DNA of 28,565 nucleotides from a virus. The stretch covers positions 1 to 28,565 of the IMG/VR virus record IMGVR_UViG_3300025010_000198. One strand, given 5' to 3'. The position numbers and the translations under genes were made by a program. How positions within the stretch are numbered: the stretch's first letter is position 1; each line of letters begins with the position of its first letter. This document shows positions 15,797 to 23,769 of this stretch, piece after piece. A model generated the notes under the pieces. That model saw only the letters and a program-made list of their open reading frames with translations, did not search any database and was not told the DNA's origin.

Positions 15797-16415
15797 CAGA
15801 GATCGGTTCCCCCTTTGCTGCGACATATATCTGCCGCGCTGCGTGTCCGAACGGGTCGAACGGGTCGGCCTTGTTCGGGTCGGATACTATTTCAGATGCC
15901 TGTGCAATCGCACCGGCCTTTGTGTCATCGTCCGCGTCTGACCATGAAGGCACTGCTTCACCAGCCTTGATCTGCTCCGCTCGGCAGTGTTCGTAAGCTC
16001 CCTGAGCGACTGTCTCCACGACATGCGCCGCGTGGTCAGCCATGCTCTTTGTCAGAAGCCCTATCCGGACTGCCTGCACGATCGCCGCCTTGTTGCCCTT
16101 GACGCTGACGCCAAGCTCCTCCGCTATCTCTCGAAGGCGGTCTATCCTGGTGTCTTCAAGCTCGGGCTCTACGGCAGGCGTCGGGCTTATGGCAAGTGCT
16201 TGTGATTCGGCTATCTCACTCTCGGTCGCCCTCCTGATACCGGGCGTTCGGAACTTCCTGCCCCATATATCAGCAGGCATGTTCCCAACCCCGCCAGGAG
16301 CTACTTCTATCCCGCCGTTAGGCAGCATAGAGTCAGACACTCGTACCGGGCGGTCGCTTGTGTTCTTGAAGCTGACATATCGCTCTTTCATGCCAAGCTT
16401 GAGTTTGTTCTGCAT
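15780..16415 (-). CDS. Head-region protein with SAP-like motif, 211 aa
   Basis: The start follows GGGAG by ten bases. The N-terminal beta part (RYVSFKNTSDRPVRVSDSM) resembles small head-completion proteins. Residues 91-117 (IDRLREIAEELGVSVKGNKA) form a SAP- or Rho-N-like helix-extended-helix that may contact DNA. The later part, with AVPSWSDADDDTKAGAI, vaguely recalls RyR-type repeats found in phage proteins. It is directly downstream of the major capsid gene and of a strong hairpin, so its level may be tuned separately. It ends in TAG inside the next gene. The exact role is unknown. Confidence 0.62.
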   Translation of the reverse strand: MQNKLKLGMKERYVSFKNTSDRPVRVSDSMLPNGGIEVAPGGVGNMPADIWGRKFRTPGIRRATESEIAESQALAISPTPAVEPELEDTRIDRLREIAEELGVSVKGNKAAIVQAVRIGLLTKSMADHAAHVVETVAQGAYEHCRAEQIKAGEAVPSWSDADDDTKAGAIAQASEIVSDPNKADPFDPFGHAARQIYVAAKGEPISDETTD

Positions 16416-16430
16416 ATTATGTTGTCTCCC

Positions 16431-16464
16431 AGCGGGAGGGGATAGTGGTTAACCCCCTCCCGCT
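16431..16464 (-). promoter_or_regulatory. Strong hairpin between capsid and next gene
   Basis: A perfect 11-bp stem (AGCGGGAGGGG with CCCCTCCCGCT) has a 12-base loop. No T-run follows, so it is not a classical terminator. It could block decay of the capsid message, act as a processing site, or lower expression of the 211-aa gene, whose GGGAG site begins right after the stem. Confidence 0.75.
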
Positions 16465-16475
16465 ATCACTATCTA

Positions 16476-17987
16476 TTAGCTGACGTTGTCAGCGAGGTCC
16501 TGAATGACGAATCCACGGTCGCAACGCTCTGCGGCCATCTGGGTGTATCCGCCGAACCAGGATTCCCATACTCTCTGTCTGTTACCAGGGGAGAGTCTCC
16601 ACTGTCCGCCATTTTCGCCAAGCGGCAGGAAGTCGAATGCTCCGCCCTTGGTCATCCAGTGCAGATCCTTCGTTGTAACGCCATACATCACGTTCTTAGG
16701 AATGGCCTTGCTCACAACGACGGGTATCAGCCTGCCGTTCGGTGCTCTAAACGGCTTGGCGTACTGTCCACCCTCGATGTTGGTAGACCAGCCGTTGGCC
16801 TTCGCTACGTCCACGGTCGGGGTTATCTGGCCTGTGTTCTTCCTGTCCCAGCAGGTTGAAAGCTGCGAGGAAAGAAGAATCAGGTCAACTTCACCGTCCG
16901 TCTCGTCGGAGACTGCGTTCCATGCGTCGGTCACAGTGGAGGTATCCCAGTCGCCGGGAGTGCCTGCCGTGCCGCTGCCGCCGGTTATGTCCGTGCCGTT
17001 GTAGAACCTGGCCCTGAGTGTATCGTAGCTTGCCCGTGCCAGCCCCTGGAATGTGTCCAGAGTGTAGTCTACCGCGCCGTCGTTGTAGTCGTAGCTCGTG
17101 TCTGTGGTCTGGTATATTCCAACCAAGCCCATAGGCAGGGAGGTACGTACGTCTACTGAGCCGACGTAGTTAGTGGCTTCGTACATCCATGTCCCTGCGG
17201 CTGAGTCGGCGATGTTCGCCATCTCTCCGCGTGTGCCGTTCAGGTAGACGGTCGCGCCATCGTCGAACAATGCGGCAATGGTAGCTTCCTGGCCTGATGT
17301 GCATTCGATGGTGAACGTGCCTGTGGTCGCCGTGCCGTTGTTCCTGTCGCCGAAGGAAACGCTAGTCACCTTCCACGATGTAACGGCGTTGCCGTCCGCT
17401 CCGGCTGCTCCTGCGCCGGTGTAGACCTGAATCCACATACCGGGCTTGATGAACCGGACGTTCTCCCAACCGAAGTCGATGTACGTATTGTCGCAAGTGA
17501 CAACTACAGCGCTCGACCCTGCGGACGCGGAGGCTGCTCTCGCAAGCCGGCCTGTGCCGTCACCCATGGAACATATCTCCATGAGCCACGGGAACCGCAT
17601 CTTACGAACCTGGTCTATCTCTCGCTGTACGACCTTGCCCCAGGAGGCGTCTCCACCAGTGGCGAAATCAAGCGCGCGCTGTGAAATACCAGCAGGCTCT
17701 ATGACTTCCTTCATGGGAAGCTGCATTTTGACGAATGCCATGTTACCGGCATACGGCAGGCTGCTGCGCTCACCCATGCCCTGACCGCCATAGGAATACG
17801 TGGTCTGCATCTCTATCTCGAAGAGGTTGCCCCCCGCGAAGTCGAGACTGTTCACACGCCCCTGCAATGCGCGGTAGAGCGGGTTGTTCCATAATCTGTC
17901 TGTCTCAACGATAATCCCGCTCGGAAAATCCTTGAGATAGTTGTTAAGGTGGTTTACACCTACTATGCTGGATACTGTGTTAGGCAA
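16476..17987 (-). CDS. Major capsid protein
   Basis: This is a 503-residue protein placed directly after the scaffold gene, as in most tailed phages. The N-terminus, with an E-loop-like region near LFEIEMQTTYSYGGQG and a long helix around WGKVVQREIDQVRKM, fits the HK97 capsid fold. A beta-rich stretch at about 165-260 may be an insertion domain. The C-terminal part (KDLHWMTKGGAFDFLPLGENG, then WESWFGGYTQMAAERCDRG) resembles capsid ends in related podovirus and siphovirus sequences. The start appears to be TTG at 17987, with AGAGGA about nine bases upstream; no early ATG exists in the frame. That is unusual for the most abundant virion protein. Confidence 0.82.
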   Translation of the reverse strand: MPNTVSSIVGVNHLNNYLKDFPSGIIVETDRLWNNPLYRALQGRVNSLDFAGGNLFEIEMQTTYSYGGQGMGERSSLPYAGNMAFVKMQLPMKEVIEPAGISQRALDFATGGDASWGKVVQREIDQVRKMRFPWLMEICSMGDGTGRLARAASASAGSSAVVVTCDNTYIDFGWENVRFIKPGMWIQVYTGAGAAGADGNAVTSWKVTSVSFGDRNNGTATTGTFTIECTSGQEATIAALFDDGATVYLNGTRGEMANIADSAAGTWMYEATNYVGSVDVRTSLPMGLVGIYQTTDTSYDYNDGAVDYTLDTFQGLARASYDTLRARFYNGTDITGGSGTAGTPGDWDTSTVTDAWNAVSDETDGEVDLILLSSQLSTCWDRKNTGQITPTVDVAKANGWSTNIEGGQYAKPFRAPNGRLIPVVVSKAIPKNVMYGVTTKDLHWMTKGGAFDFLPLGENGGQWRLSPGNRQRVWESWFGGYTQMAAERCDRGFVIQDLADNVS

Positions 17988-18006
17988 CTGAATCTATCCT
18001 CTCTGG

Positions 18007-18912
18007 TTAGTCAGAGCGGAGTCTGGCGTTGACACTGGCTGCGAGTCGCTGCGCGAAACTGCGCTGATCCTTCTCGCTCATCCTGTCATAAGGCACGTCG
18101 TTCGGCGTACCCGGCTGCCCTCCGTCCGGCTTAACCCTGTCCTTTTGCTGTGATTTTTGGTTGTCTTCAACCTGCTTCGTGCCGAAGATGCCGAAAAGCA
18201 TCTTGGCCTCTGTCAACGCCTCTGTGACGCTCGCCTCAATCGTCGCTGAGTCGAAGGCTGCACCCGCGTTGACCTTCTGCGTGATAATCACGTCAGACTG
18301 GTTGATGATGTACTTGTCAACCAACTGGGATTTATCAGCAGCAAGCCCAGGAAACGCCTCGCCCCTGACCTCGGCAATGTAACCAATCACCGTGGACTGA
18401 AGCTCTTGATGCGCCTGGGCTATTTGAGCCTCGTATCGGCTCTCGATTGCCGCCTGCTTGTCACTCGCTACCGTCTGAGCCAGGGTTTCAAGCTGACTGC
18501 GGAGGTCGTGCTGCTCTGCGGCAAACTCAGGAGAAACCCACTGGCCGCGATACTTGACGAAGGTGTTGCCCTCGTCATCCTCTGTCGTTTCGAGCCCAGC
18601 CAACCCGGGATGTTTCGCCAATTCAGGCTCAAGTCCGGGTATCTGCTTTGCTGCAGGCTGTTTGGGTTCTGTGACCGTAGCCAAAGCCTTCTCAAGCTCT
18701 GCCTTCAGCTTGTTCCGCTCGTCGACAAGTCCGCGAATACGCTCATTTGAGCGGGAGGCAGGTTTCGGCGTCTCCGCTGGCTGCTCTACCGTGGCTTCAG
18801 GTTGACCCTCAGCAGGCTTCTCGGCCTCTTGCGGTACATCTTGACCTTCCGGCTGTGCTACCTCTGCGGATACGTCGATAACGTCTGCGCTCGTGTTAGT
18901 GGATTCGTCCAT
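18007..18912 (-). CDS. Capsid scaffolding protein
   Basis: This is a 301-residue highly charged protein. Residues 1-52 are Glu/Pro/Ala-rich and disordered. Coiled-coil segments follow (RIRGLVDERNKLKAELEKAL near 59-80, and EQHDLRSQLETLAQTVASDK near 133-155). A basic, helical C-terminus (KDQRSFAQRLAASVNARLR) fits the usual capsid-binding end. Low complexity, charge and the position directly before the capsid gene are typical of scaffold proteins, which guide procapsid assembly and then leave. AGGAG precedes the ATG by about nine bases. No protease gene is seen. Confidence 0.82.
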   Translation of the reverse strand: MDESTNTSADVIDVSAEVAQPEGQDVPQEAEKPAEGQPEATVEQPAETPKPASRSNERIRGLVDERNKLKAELEKALATVTEPKQPAAKQIPGLEPELAKHPGLAGLETTEDDEGNTFVKYRGQWVSPEFAAEQHDLRSQLETLAQTVASDKQAAIESRYEAQIAQAHQELQSTVIGYIAEVRGEAFPGLAADKSQLVDKYIINQSDVIITQKVNAGAAFDSATIEASVTEALTEAKMLFGIFGTKQVEDNQKSQQKDRVKPDGGQPGTPNDVPYDRMSEKDQRSFAQRLAASVNARLRSD

Positions 18913-18982
18913 GTGCTGTGTCTCCTGCTTAACGTCCTGTGGACGTGTGCCTGGCGTTTTACGTCTGCCAGGGTGACGTATG

Positions 18983-19011
18983 CAAAAGGCCCACCCCCGA
19001 AGGGATGAGCC
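18983..19011 (-). terminator. UUCG-loop intrinsic terminator upstream of the scaffold gene
   Basis: Read leftward, GGCTCATCCC pairs fully (with G-U pairs) to GGGGTGGGCC around a TTCG tetraloop, followed directly by TTTT. It separates the terminase/portal block from the scaffold/capsid block. Between it and the scaffold ATG lie two short hairpins (CTGGC/GCCAG and ACGTCC/GGACGT). Confidence 0.82.
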
Positions 19012-19039
19012 TATACATCGTGTTTATGTGGTTGCGCCA

Positions 19040-19092
19040 TTACCGTGCAGGTATCGTGCATGTATCGTGCAAGTAATGAATATCCATTACTT
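19040..19092. repeat. Three 11-bp direct repeats next to an inverted repeat
   Basis: Units TTACCGTGCA, GTATCGTGCA and GTATCGTGCA start at 19040, 19051 and 19062, exactly 11 bases apart. They are followed by a perfect 8-bp inverted repeat (AAGTAATG...CATTACTT, 19071-19092) ending just past the stop of the 73-aa gene. Spacing of about one helical turn suggests binding of a regulator on one DNA face. Confidence 0.75.
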
Positions 19093-19093
19093 A

Positions 19094-19315
19094 CTAAGGT
19101 TTACCTACCTCTTGGAACTCGGTTATCGTGTTGTCGCAGACACAAGTGCTGACACGCTCGCGGTCTAACCGCTTGGCAACGAGTGTTTCAAGGCATTCAC
19201 GCCGCGTTTTGCGATCCATACGCAACTCGGCAAGATAATCTGTAACATACTCAGTAACACAAACCACGATAAGTAACACAAAAAACAATCCGAAAACCCA
19301 TGCGTAAAGCAACAT
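19094..19315 (-). CDS. Small membrane protein, 73 aa
   Basis: The start MLLYAWVFGLFFVLL is fixed by AGGAGG six bases upstream; longer open frames run back through the portal gene and are not used. One N-terminal membrane segment (residues 2-20) is followed by a basic helical tail (LRMDRKTRRECLETLVAKRLDRE). It lies after the portal gene, behind the second copy of the 46-bp repeat, and before a terminator, so it may have its own transcript. Function unknown; a membrane protein here is unexpected among head genes. Confidence 0.72.
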   Translation of the reverse strand: MLLYAWVFGLFFVLLIVVCVTEYVTDYLAELRMDRKTRRECLETLVAKRLDRERVSTCVCDNTITEFQEVGKP

Positions 19316-19356
19316 AACGCCTCCTATCTGCGATGCCACTATTTTATGGCTGAACC

Positions 19357-19402
19357 ATTCTATCGCAAGCCAGGTTAGTGGTATACGGCATACATGCCGT
19401 GT
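19357..19402 (-). repeat. 46-bp intergenic repeat, copy B (palindrome plus TAGAAT)
   Basis: It shares 24 leading bases with copy A (8297-8342), the ACGGCAT/ATGCCGT palindrome (19385-19400) and a TAGAAT box (19362 to 19357) at the same distance. It begins just past the portal TAG and precedes the ribosome site of the 73-aa membrane protein. Confidence 0.75.
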
Positions 19403-19403
19403 T

Positions 19404-21233
19404 CTACTGCGGTAACTGCTCCTGCATCGGCTCTGGCTGTACTGGGTTGCCAAACTGGTCGATGGGCTGTTCTGCCTCACCCCCCATGCCAGGCTGAGGC
19501 TGGCTCTGTGCCAACTGCATGGATAACGCCTGCATCTGTGCCTGCATACTGAGTGCCGTCCACTGAGCAGCCGTACTCCGCAGGTCGTCTATGCTCATGG
19601 GCGCAATCATGCCCTCCACATCCTCACGCTCTATGCCCGGAGTAGTGAGCAGTGCCGATACCTTGCCCCATATCTGCGCAGGCGTGCCTTCCAGCACGAA
19701 CAAGCCCTGTGCTGATGCCTGGGCCTTCGCTTCGGCTTTCTGCGTCTCCGTGAGTATAGGAGCGGTTCTTGGCCGCACGTCTTCTGTGTTGCGTAGGTCG
19801 CTGCCAAAGAATGCCGCTGTGCGAACGTTGTTGCTCTCGCCTACTACACGGATCATTCTGGGTACGTGGTAATGGTTCTTGGCAAGGAGCAGCTTCAAGC
19901 GGCTGATCTTGCAATATGTTATGTCGAACCCCTCACGGAACATAGTCAGTCCGCTCATGTCGGACTCTTTGAGTATTGCAACCTGGGTTGCTGTCACCTT
20001 GCCCGATGCCTGCTGTCCCAACGCTGATTCATGGATGCCTGCAAGCTGCATGGACTCGTTACGCAATTGGTTCAACATGCTTTCTGCTTCTGAGGAGTTC
20101 AGGTTGTACTCCATGAACTTAAATGAACTGCCCGGCTGAACCCGAATTATCTTGCGCCCGTCCTTGCCTGTCTCCTGCGTCGGCTCGGTAACGCTGTCGG
20201 TGATAAGGTCACCGCGAAGCTGCCGGTTCTTTAGCTCAATGAGCTGTGAGAGCGTGATGTTGATCTCACGCTGTAGGTCTCTAAGCGGCGTCACAAATGG
20301 CAGGGGATAGGCTCGCCCCGGGATGGGGAACCAGTCTATCGCGCTAAACGGCATTTCGCCTTCCGGGAGCGTCTCCTCCTGGAGCAGCTTGCCATTCGCC
20401 CACACGTAGAGCTTGCCTTCTGGCTGCTTGCGGGTTGGCTTGGCATACATGCGCTTCAGGATAGCGGCCTTTTTGCGCTGGCTTGTGCTGTCGCCTGAAC
20501 CCTGCCCGACTATGTTTGTAAGCAGCCTGTCGAGGTTGCGCGTAGCATCGGAATATTCCTCAGCCTCCACGTCATGCCCCGGCCACAGGTCGTTTATCTC
20601 CTCGATATCCCGCACGTCTGACTCTATGATCCAAGGCATATCATCGCTGGACTCAGACCACGGGCAGGTGTGGAACCTGAACGGGTTCAGCGTCTTGCTT
20701 GCTATGTCGCCTAAGCCTTGCGTTTTGCCGGTCACGCCAAAGCCGTCTGCTTCGGGGTCCCAATATGTTTTGCGGAGGACTCTGCCAACGCACATGGCCC
20801 ACAGGATTTCCATGAACCGAAGCTCGTCTTCCCTGTCCTCATAGTGCCTGCTCTGAAGGAAGTCGGTCGCAAGCTCCGCCGCCTGCATGTCAGCCTCATC
20901 ACCCGTCGCGCTCGTAGCTACCTGCTGCGCTATGTGCTGCCTCAGTGAAGACGCGGCCTGTCTCGCAAGCGGAAGGATCGTATTGTCAACGATCTTGGTC
21001 TTGCCCGTCTGCGTAGAGGGTACAACAGTCCGGCCCCATCTGCGCACGTCGTCAACAGCCGCCTCCCACTGGTTGCCAGCTAGGAACAGGCAGTTGGTCA
21101 GCCAGTCAGGCTCAAACTTCCTGCGCGTGGCGTCAGCGGTCTGGTACAGCCCATCAAGCGCGATAACCTTGCTGTGGTCGGTCGTGCCCGGCTGCGACTC
21201 CGTAAATTGTGCTAGTTTGATATCCTCTGCCAT
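19404..21233 (-). CDS. Portal protein
   Basis: This is a 609-residue protein forming the dodecameric DNA gate of the capsid. The N-terminal helix region (FEPDWLTNCLFLAGNQW), the core around ILWAMCVGRVLRKTYWD and NPFRFHTCPW, and the long stem/wing helices (LRDLQREINITLSQLIELKN) fit podovirus portals of the P22/SU10 type. The C-terminal 60 residues are Gln/Met/Pro-rich (MQAQMQALSMQLAQSQPQPG), as in many portals. It comes after the large terminase and two small genes. GGGG lies six bases before the ATG, and it ends in TAG. Confidence 0.88.
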   Translation of the reverse strand: MAEDIKLAQFTESQPGTTDHSKVIALDGLYQTADATRRKFEPDWLTNCLFLAGNQWEAAVDDVRRWGRTVVPSTQTGKTKIVDNTILPLARQAASSLRQHIAQQVATSATGDEADMQAAELATDFLQSRHYEDREDELRFMEILWAMCVGRVLRKTYWDPEADGFGVTGKTQGLGDIASKTLNPFRFHTCPWSESSDDMPWIIESDVRDIEEINDLWPGHDVEAEEYSDATRNLDRLLTNIVGQGSGDSTSQRKKAAILKRMYAKPTRKQPEGKLYVWANGKLLQEETLPEGEMPFSAIDWFPIPGRAYPLPFVTPLRDLQREINITLSQLIELKNRQLRGDLITDSVTEPTQETGKDGRKIIRVQPGSSFKFMEYNLNSSEAESMLNQLRNESMQLAGIHESALGQQASGKVTATQVAILKESDMSGLTMFREGFDITYCKISRLKLLLAKNHYHVPRMIRVVGESNNVRTAAFFGSDLRNTEDVRPRTAPILTETQKAEAKAQASAQGLFVLEGTPAQIWGKVSALLTTPGIEREDVEGMIAPMSIDDLRSTAAQWTALSMQAQMQALSMQLAQSQPQPGMGGEAEQPIDQFGNPVQPEPMQEQLPQ

Positions 21234-21236
21234 GCT

Positions 21237-21503
21237 CTACCCCATCAGTCTGTTAAATGCGCTCTGTGACTCCACATAGTCGGCTACCTGCGGCTCGTGG
21301 TATGCGCTATGCGGCTCGTCGTCGTCCGGCCCTAGGTCTGCCGCTACCACGGTGTGCTTTGGCTCTTCTGCCCTCATAGCGTTGCTGGTGTAGTCGGTGA
21401 GCGTACCCGCCTGCAACCTGCTGTATAGCTCCCTGCGCTCTCGTGCAGCCAGTGCTTGCAAGATCACAATCAACATAGCGGCTATGCCTATCTCAAATGT
21501 CAT
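21237..21503 (-). CDS. Small membrane-anchored protein, 88 aa
   Basis: The ATG overlaps the preceding stop as ATGA, with GAGG seven bases upstream. An N-terminal hydrophobic helix (IGIAAMLIVILQALAA) is followed by a basic stretch (RERRELYSRLQ) and an acidic, His-containing tail. It has no known domain. It lies two codons before the portal start and is probably co-expressed. Possible roles in packaging or membrane attachment are only guesses. Confidence 0.68.
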   Translation of the reverse strand: MTFEIGIAAMLIVILQALAARERRELYSRLQAGTLTDYTSNAMRAEEPKHTVVAADLGPDDDEPHSAYHEPQVADYVESQSAFNRLMG

Positions 21504-21781
21504 TTTATTTCCTCGGGCCCGAAGCGATCTAGGAGAACGTCACACAAACGATTTAATTGAGTCTCCAAGTAGGTTATGCGGGCTTCGGCAGACTCAACGC
21601 GAGCTGTGAGTATTGGCCTATTGGATAAGCGTTCAACGCACTTCTCTAGTGCATCAACCCGTACCGTAAGCAGGTCCACTTGGGTCTGCCTGTCTGGAAG
21701 CATAACCATATCGTTACCTTCCCAGTAATATTTAGCGTTGCCCTCGCGTGGGACATAATCTATCTTTCGCGCACCTCTCAT
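21500..21781 (-). CDS. Coiled-coil protein, 93 aa
   Basis: AGGAGG precedes the ATG by eight bases. After a basic N-terminus (MRGARKIDYVPREGNAKYYW) comes a long heptad-like helix (LLTVRVDALEKCVERLS and ARVESAEARITYLETQLN), predicted as a coiled coil. It lies between the large terminase and a membrane protein. Function unknown; it may be a packaging accessory. Confidence 0.7.
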   Translation of the reverse strand: MRGARKIDYVPREGNAKYYWEGNDMVMLPDRQTQVDLLTVRVDALEKCVERLSNRPILTARVESAEARITYLETQLNRLCDVLLDRFGPEEIK

Positions 21782-21793
21782 TTGTTCACCCTC

Positions 21794-23176
21794 CTAATAG
21801 TCAGGACTCTCCTGTACCTCTGCCATAGCGTCCCGCTGCCGTATGCCGAGTGGTGAGCGCGGGTCGTATAGCTCCTCGCGTACGATAATGGTTGCCTGTG
21901 GCCTACTCATCACCCCATACCGGATAGCTTCGGGCATGTGTGTCAGCTCATGCGGCTCGTCCGACACGTCCTCAGGGTCGCGCTGATCCTTCACGACCGC
22001 CGAAATCGTGCGTATGGCAGTACGGCACGAACTGAATATCTTGAATTGAGCCGTCTTGATAGTCCCTCCGTCATCGGTGGGTATCTCGAACGGCTGTAGG
22101 TACTCTCTCAGATGCCGCCAGCCTGGTTTGCGCCTGTTGTCCGCCTTCACAATGTTTTTAAGCCCGGCTTTAGTGAGCGTCTCCATCTCAGGTACACCAG
22201 TGTCTTTATTGCGATTCCAGAGATCCGGCGCTGTGCTTGTGTATAGTATGGCCTCGTCACCGGGCGTCATGGCCTGTATGCGTTTGGCCGCCTGTCCCAG
22301 CGTCAATCCCGACTCGTACAACTCGCGATAGAGCCATAGATTAGCCTGGGGGTCGATCGCAAACCACGGAACAGCCAGCATGTCAAACCCGTAGTCCATC
22401 GCCCTAAACCGCTTCCACTCCGCTGGAATGTCGAAGGGTTCAACAACATGAATATCACGCCTGAACTCACCGTAGTACACCCCGCCGGGCAGCCCATACT
22501 CACCAAGGCCGACCACCTTGTACCGCTCAGGGTTGGTATCCTCAAGATCGGCGATCTTCTTCCGGTCTTGCTCGTCAAGCCACTCATTGCACTTGTAGGT
22601 GGTGGTCAGCGTGAACGTGTCGGGGTTTTCTCGGTCAAAATACCTGGTCTTTGTCCAATGCGAATCTATCCACGGGTTAAACGTAAGCGTGACCTGTTTC
22701 CAGAGTCCGTCCGGCATCTCGCCTCTGATGGACTCATCAAGCGTGTCAAACTCTGTTTCATCGTCTATCTCAAAGGCTTCTTCGATCCACACCCAGCACA
22801 AGACGCCAATAGGCACAGTCATAGAGGTCAGCTTCAACGGGTCGTCAAACCCTCTGAATAGAATCCTCTGACCTGTTGGCCTGTATACGCACTCCATCGG
22901 GTTGACCTTGAAATCCCACAGGTGGTATACATGCAGCCTTTGCGCCGCCCACTTGAGCTGTGCAAACGTGCTGTCTTTGTGCGTGTTGCCGGTCTTTCGC
23001 ACAACAAGCGCATTCGCCGCGGGGTGCTTCATTATGTGATAGATGTACCAAAGAGCAGCCGTGGCGCTTTTCTTCGAGCCTCGACCACCCTTTAATATTC
23101 TGTAACGGCTTTTGTTGTGCCAGAATGAGGCGTAGCCCTTGCCGATCGTCTTCGGCAGGTCGATATCAACCCTCAT
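21794..23176 (-). CDS. terL: Terminase large subunit (PBSX/Terminase_3 type)
   Basis: This is a 460-residue ATPase-nuclease that packages DNA into the procapsid. The Walker A-like LKGGRGSKKS is at residues 28-37, Walker B VLCWVWIEEA at 125-134, and the coupling motif TFNP at 165-168. The nuclease domain begins near Asp261 (AMDYGFD), and the C-terminus has the usual HMPEAIRYG. Length and motifs match the family well. The start overlaps the small subunit gene by 11 bases and depends on coupling. It ends in TAG just before the next ribosome site. Confidence 0.93.
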   Translation of the reverse strand: MRVDIDLPKTIGKGYASFWHNKSRYRILKGGRGSKKSATAALWYIYHIMKHPAANALVVRKTGNTHKDSTFAQLKWAAQRLHVYHLWDFKVNPMECVYRPTGQRILFRGFDDPLKLTSMTVPIGVLCWVWIEEAFEIDDETEFDTLDESIRGEMPDGLWKQVTLTFNPWIDSHWTKTRYFDRENPDTFTLTTTYKCNEWLDEQDRKKIADLEDTNPERYKVVGLGEYGLPGGVYYGEFRRDIHVVEPFDIPAEWKRFRAMDYGFDMLAVPWFAIDPQANLWLYRELYESGLTLGQAAKRIQAMTPGDEAILYTSTAPDLWNRNKDTGVPEMETLTKAGLKNIVKADNRRKPGWRHLREYLQPFEIPTDDGGTIKTAQFKIFSSCRTAIRTISAVVKDQRDPEDVSDEPHELTHMPEAIRYGVMSRPQATIIVREELYDPRSPLGIRQRDAMAEVQESPDY

Positions 23177-23582
23177 CCTCTAACCGATCTTCCCCGCCGA
23201 AATACACACGAAGGTTGAGGTCTTTGGCTTTCTCCTCGAACATACCGAGATGCTTGCCGAGCTTCTCCCAGGCGGCCACTCGTGCAGATGGGTTTGTATC
23301 TTCAACCTGCTGCGCTTTGCCCTCGATATCAAGCACGGTGCGGCTAAACTCGCCATTTGCTTCACGGAGCAGGCCATTGACCACCATTTCAGCTGTAATG
23401 CCTGCTTTTTCGGCTAATATTGCACGGTTTTGTGCTATTGCCTCTCTCACTCTAGTTTTTCCTAGCAGTTGAGCACCGATTTTGTCAGCATTTTTCTCCG
23501 AATACCCTGCGCTTTTCGCCGCTTTTGTGGCATTCGGATCGCTTATGTATGCCTCGATGAAGCGTTTCTGTTTTTCCGTCAT
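23166..23582 (-). CDS. terS: Terminase small subunit
   Basis: This is a 138-residue protein starting MTEKQKRFIEAYISDPNATK, the hallmark of the XtmA/Terminase_2 family. The N-terminal helix-turn-helix (NATKAAKSAGYSEKNADKIG) recognises the packaging site; the later helices (LAEKAGITAEMVVNGLL) form the oligomer. AAGGTGA lies about five bases before the ATG. It is followed by the large subunit and preceded by a 182-base gap with four direct repeats that could be its binding site. Confidence 0.92.
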   Translation of the reverse strand: MTEKQKRFIEAYISDPNATKAAKSAGYSEKNADKIGAQLLGKTRVREAIAQNRAILAEKAGITAEMVVNGLLREANGEFSRTVLDIEGKAQQVEDTNPSARVAAWEKLGKHLGMFEEKAKDLNLRVYFGGEDRLEDEG

Positions 23583-23649
23583 GGTGTCACCTTGTTGCTG
23601 TTGACTCAGCCCCGAAAGGGGTCTGCTTCATTGGATATACTTAGAGATA

Positions 23650-23769
23650 TTCTTCTACTCAGGAGGTTCTTCTACTTCCAGTATAGTTTTGCTACTAGGC
23701 TGTAGTATGATTTTGCTACCAGTTGCTAGTGTGATTTTGATACTAGGGTAGTGTGATTTTGATACTACC
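23650..23769. repeat. Four iteron-like direct repeats upstream of terS
   Basis: Copies related to AGTGTGATTTTGATACTAGG begin at 23680, 23704, 23728 and 23750 (spacing 24, 24, 22). The last overlaps the TAG of the winged-helix gene. A further pair of TTCTTCTACT repeats lies at 23650 and 23667. The spacing near two helical turns suggests a protein array: a packaging site, an operator or an origin. Confidence 0.8.

Noticed and set aside
19316-19480. Longer form of the 73-aa membrane protein
   Set aside because: It would run over the end of the portal gene and through the repeat element; AGGAGG fixes the later start.
104-23767. TAG readthrough fusing genes (in frame after terL, the 88-aa gene, the DUF4406 gene and the nozzle-like gene)
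   Set aside because: About four of eleven TAG-ended genes are in frame with the next start, which is close to the one-third expected by chance, and each next gene has its own ribosome site.
23680-23769. A small CRISPR array
   Set aside because: The repeats are about 20 bp with only 2-5 bases between them, imperfect, and lack spacers; they look like protein-binding iterons.
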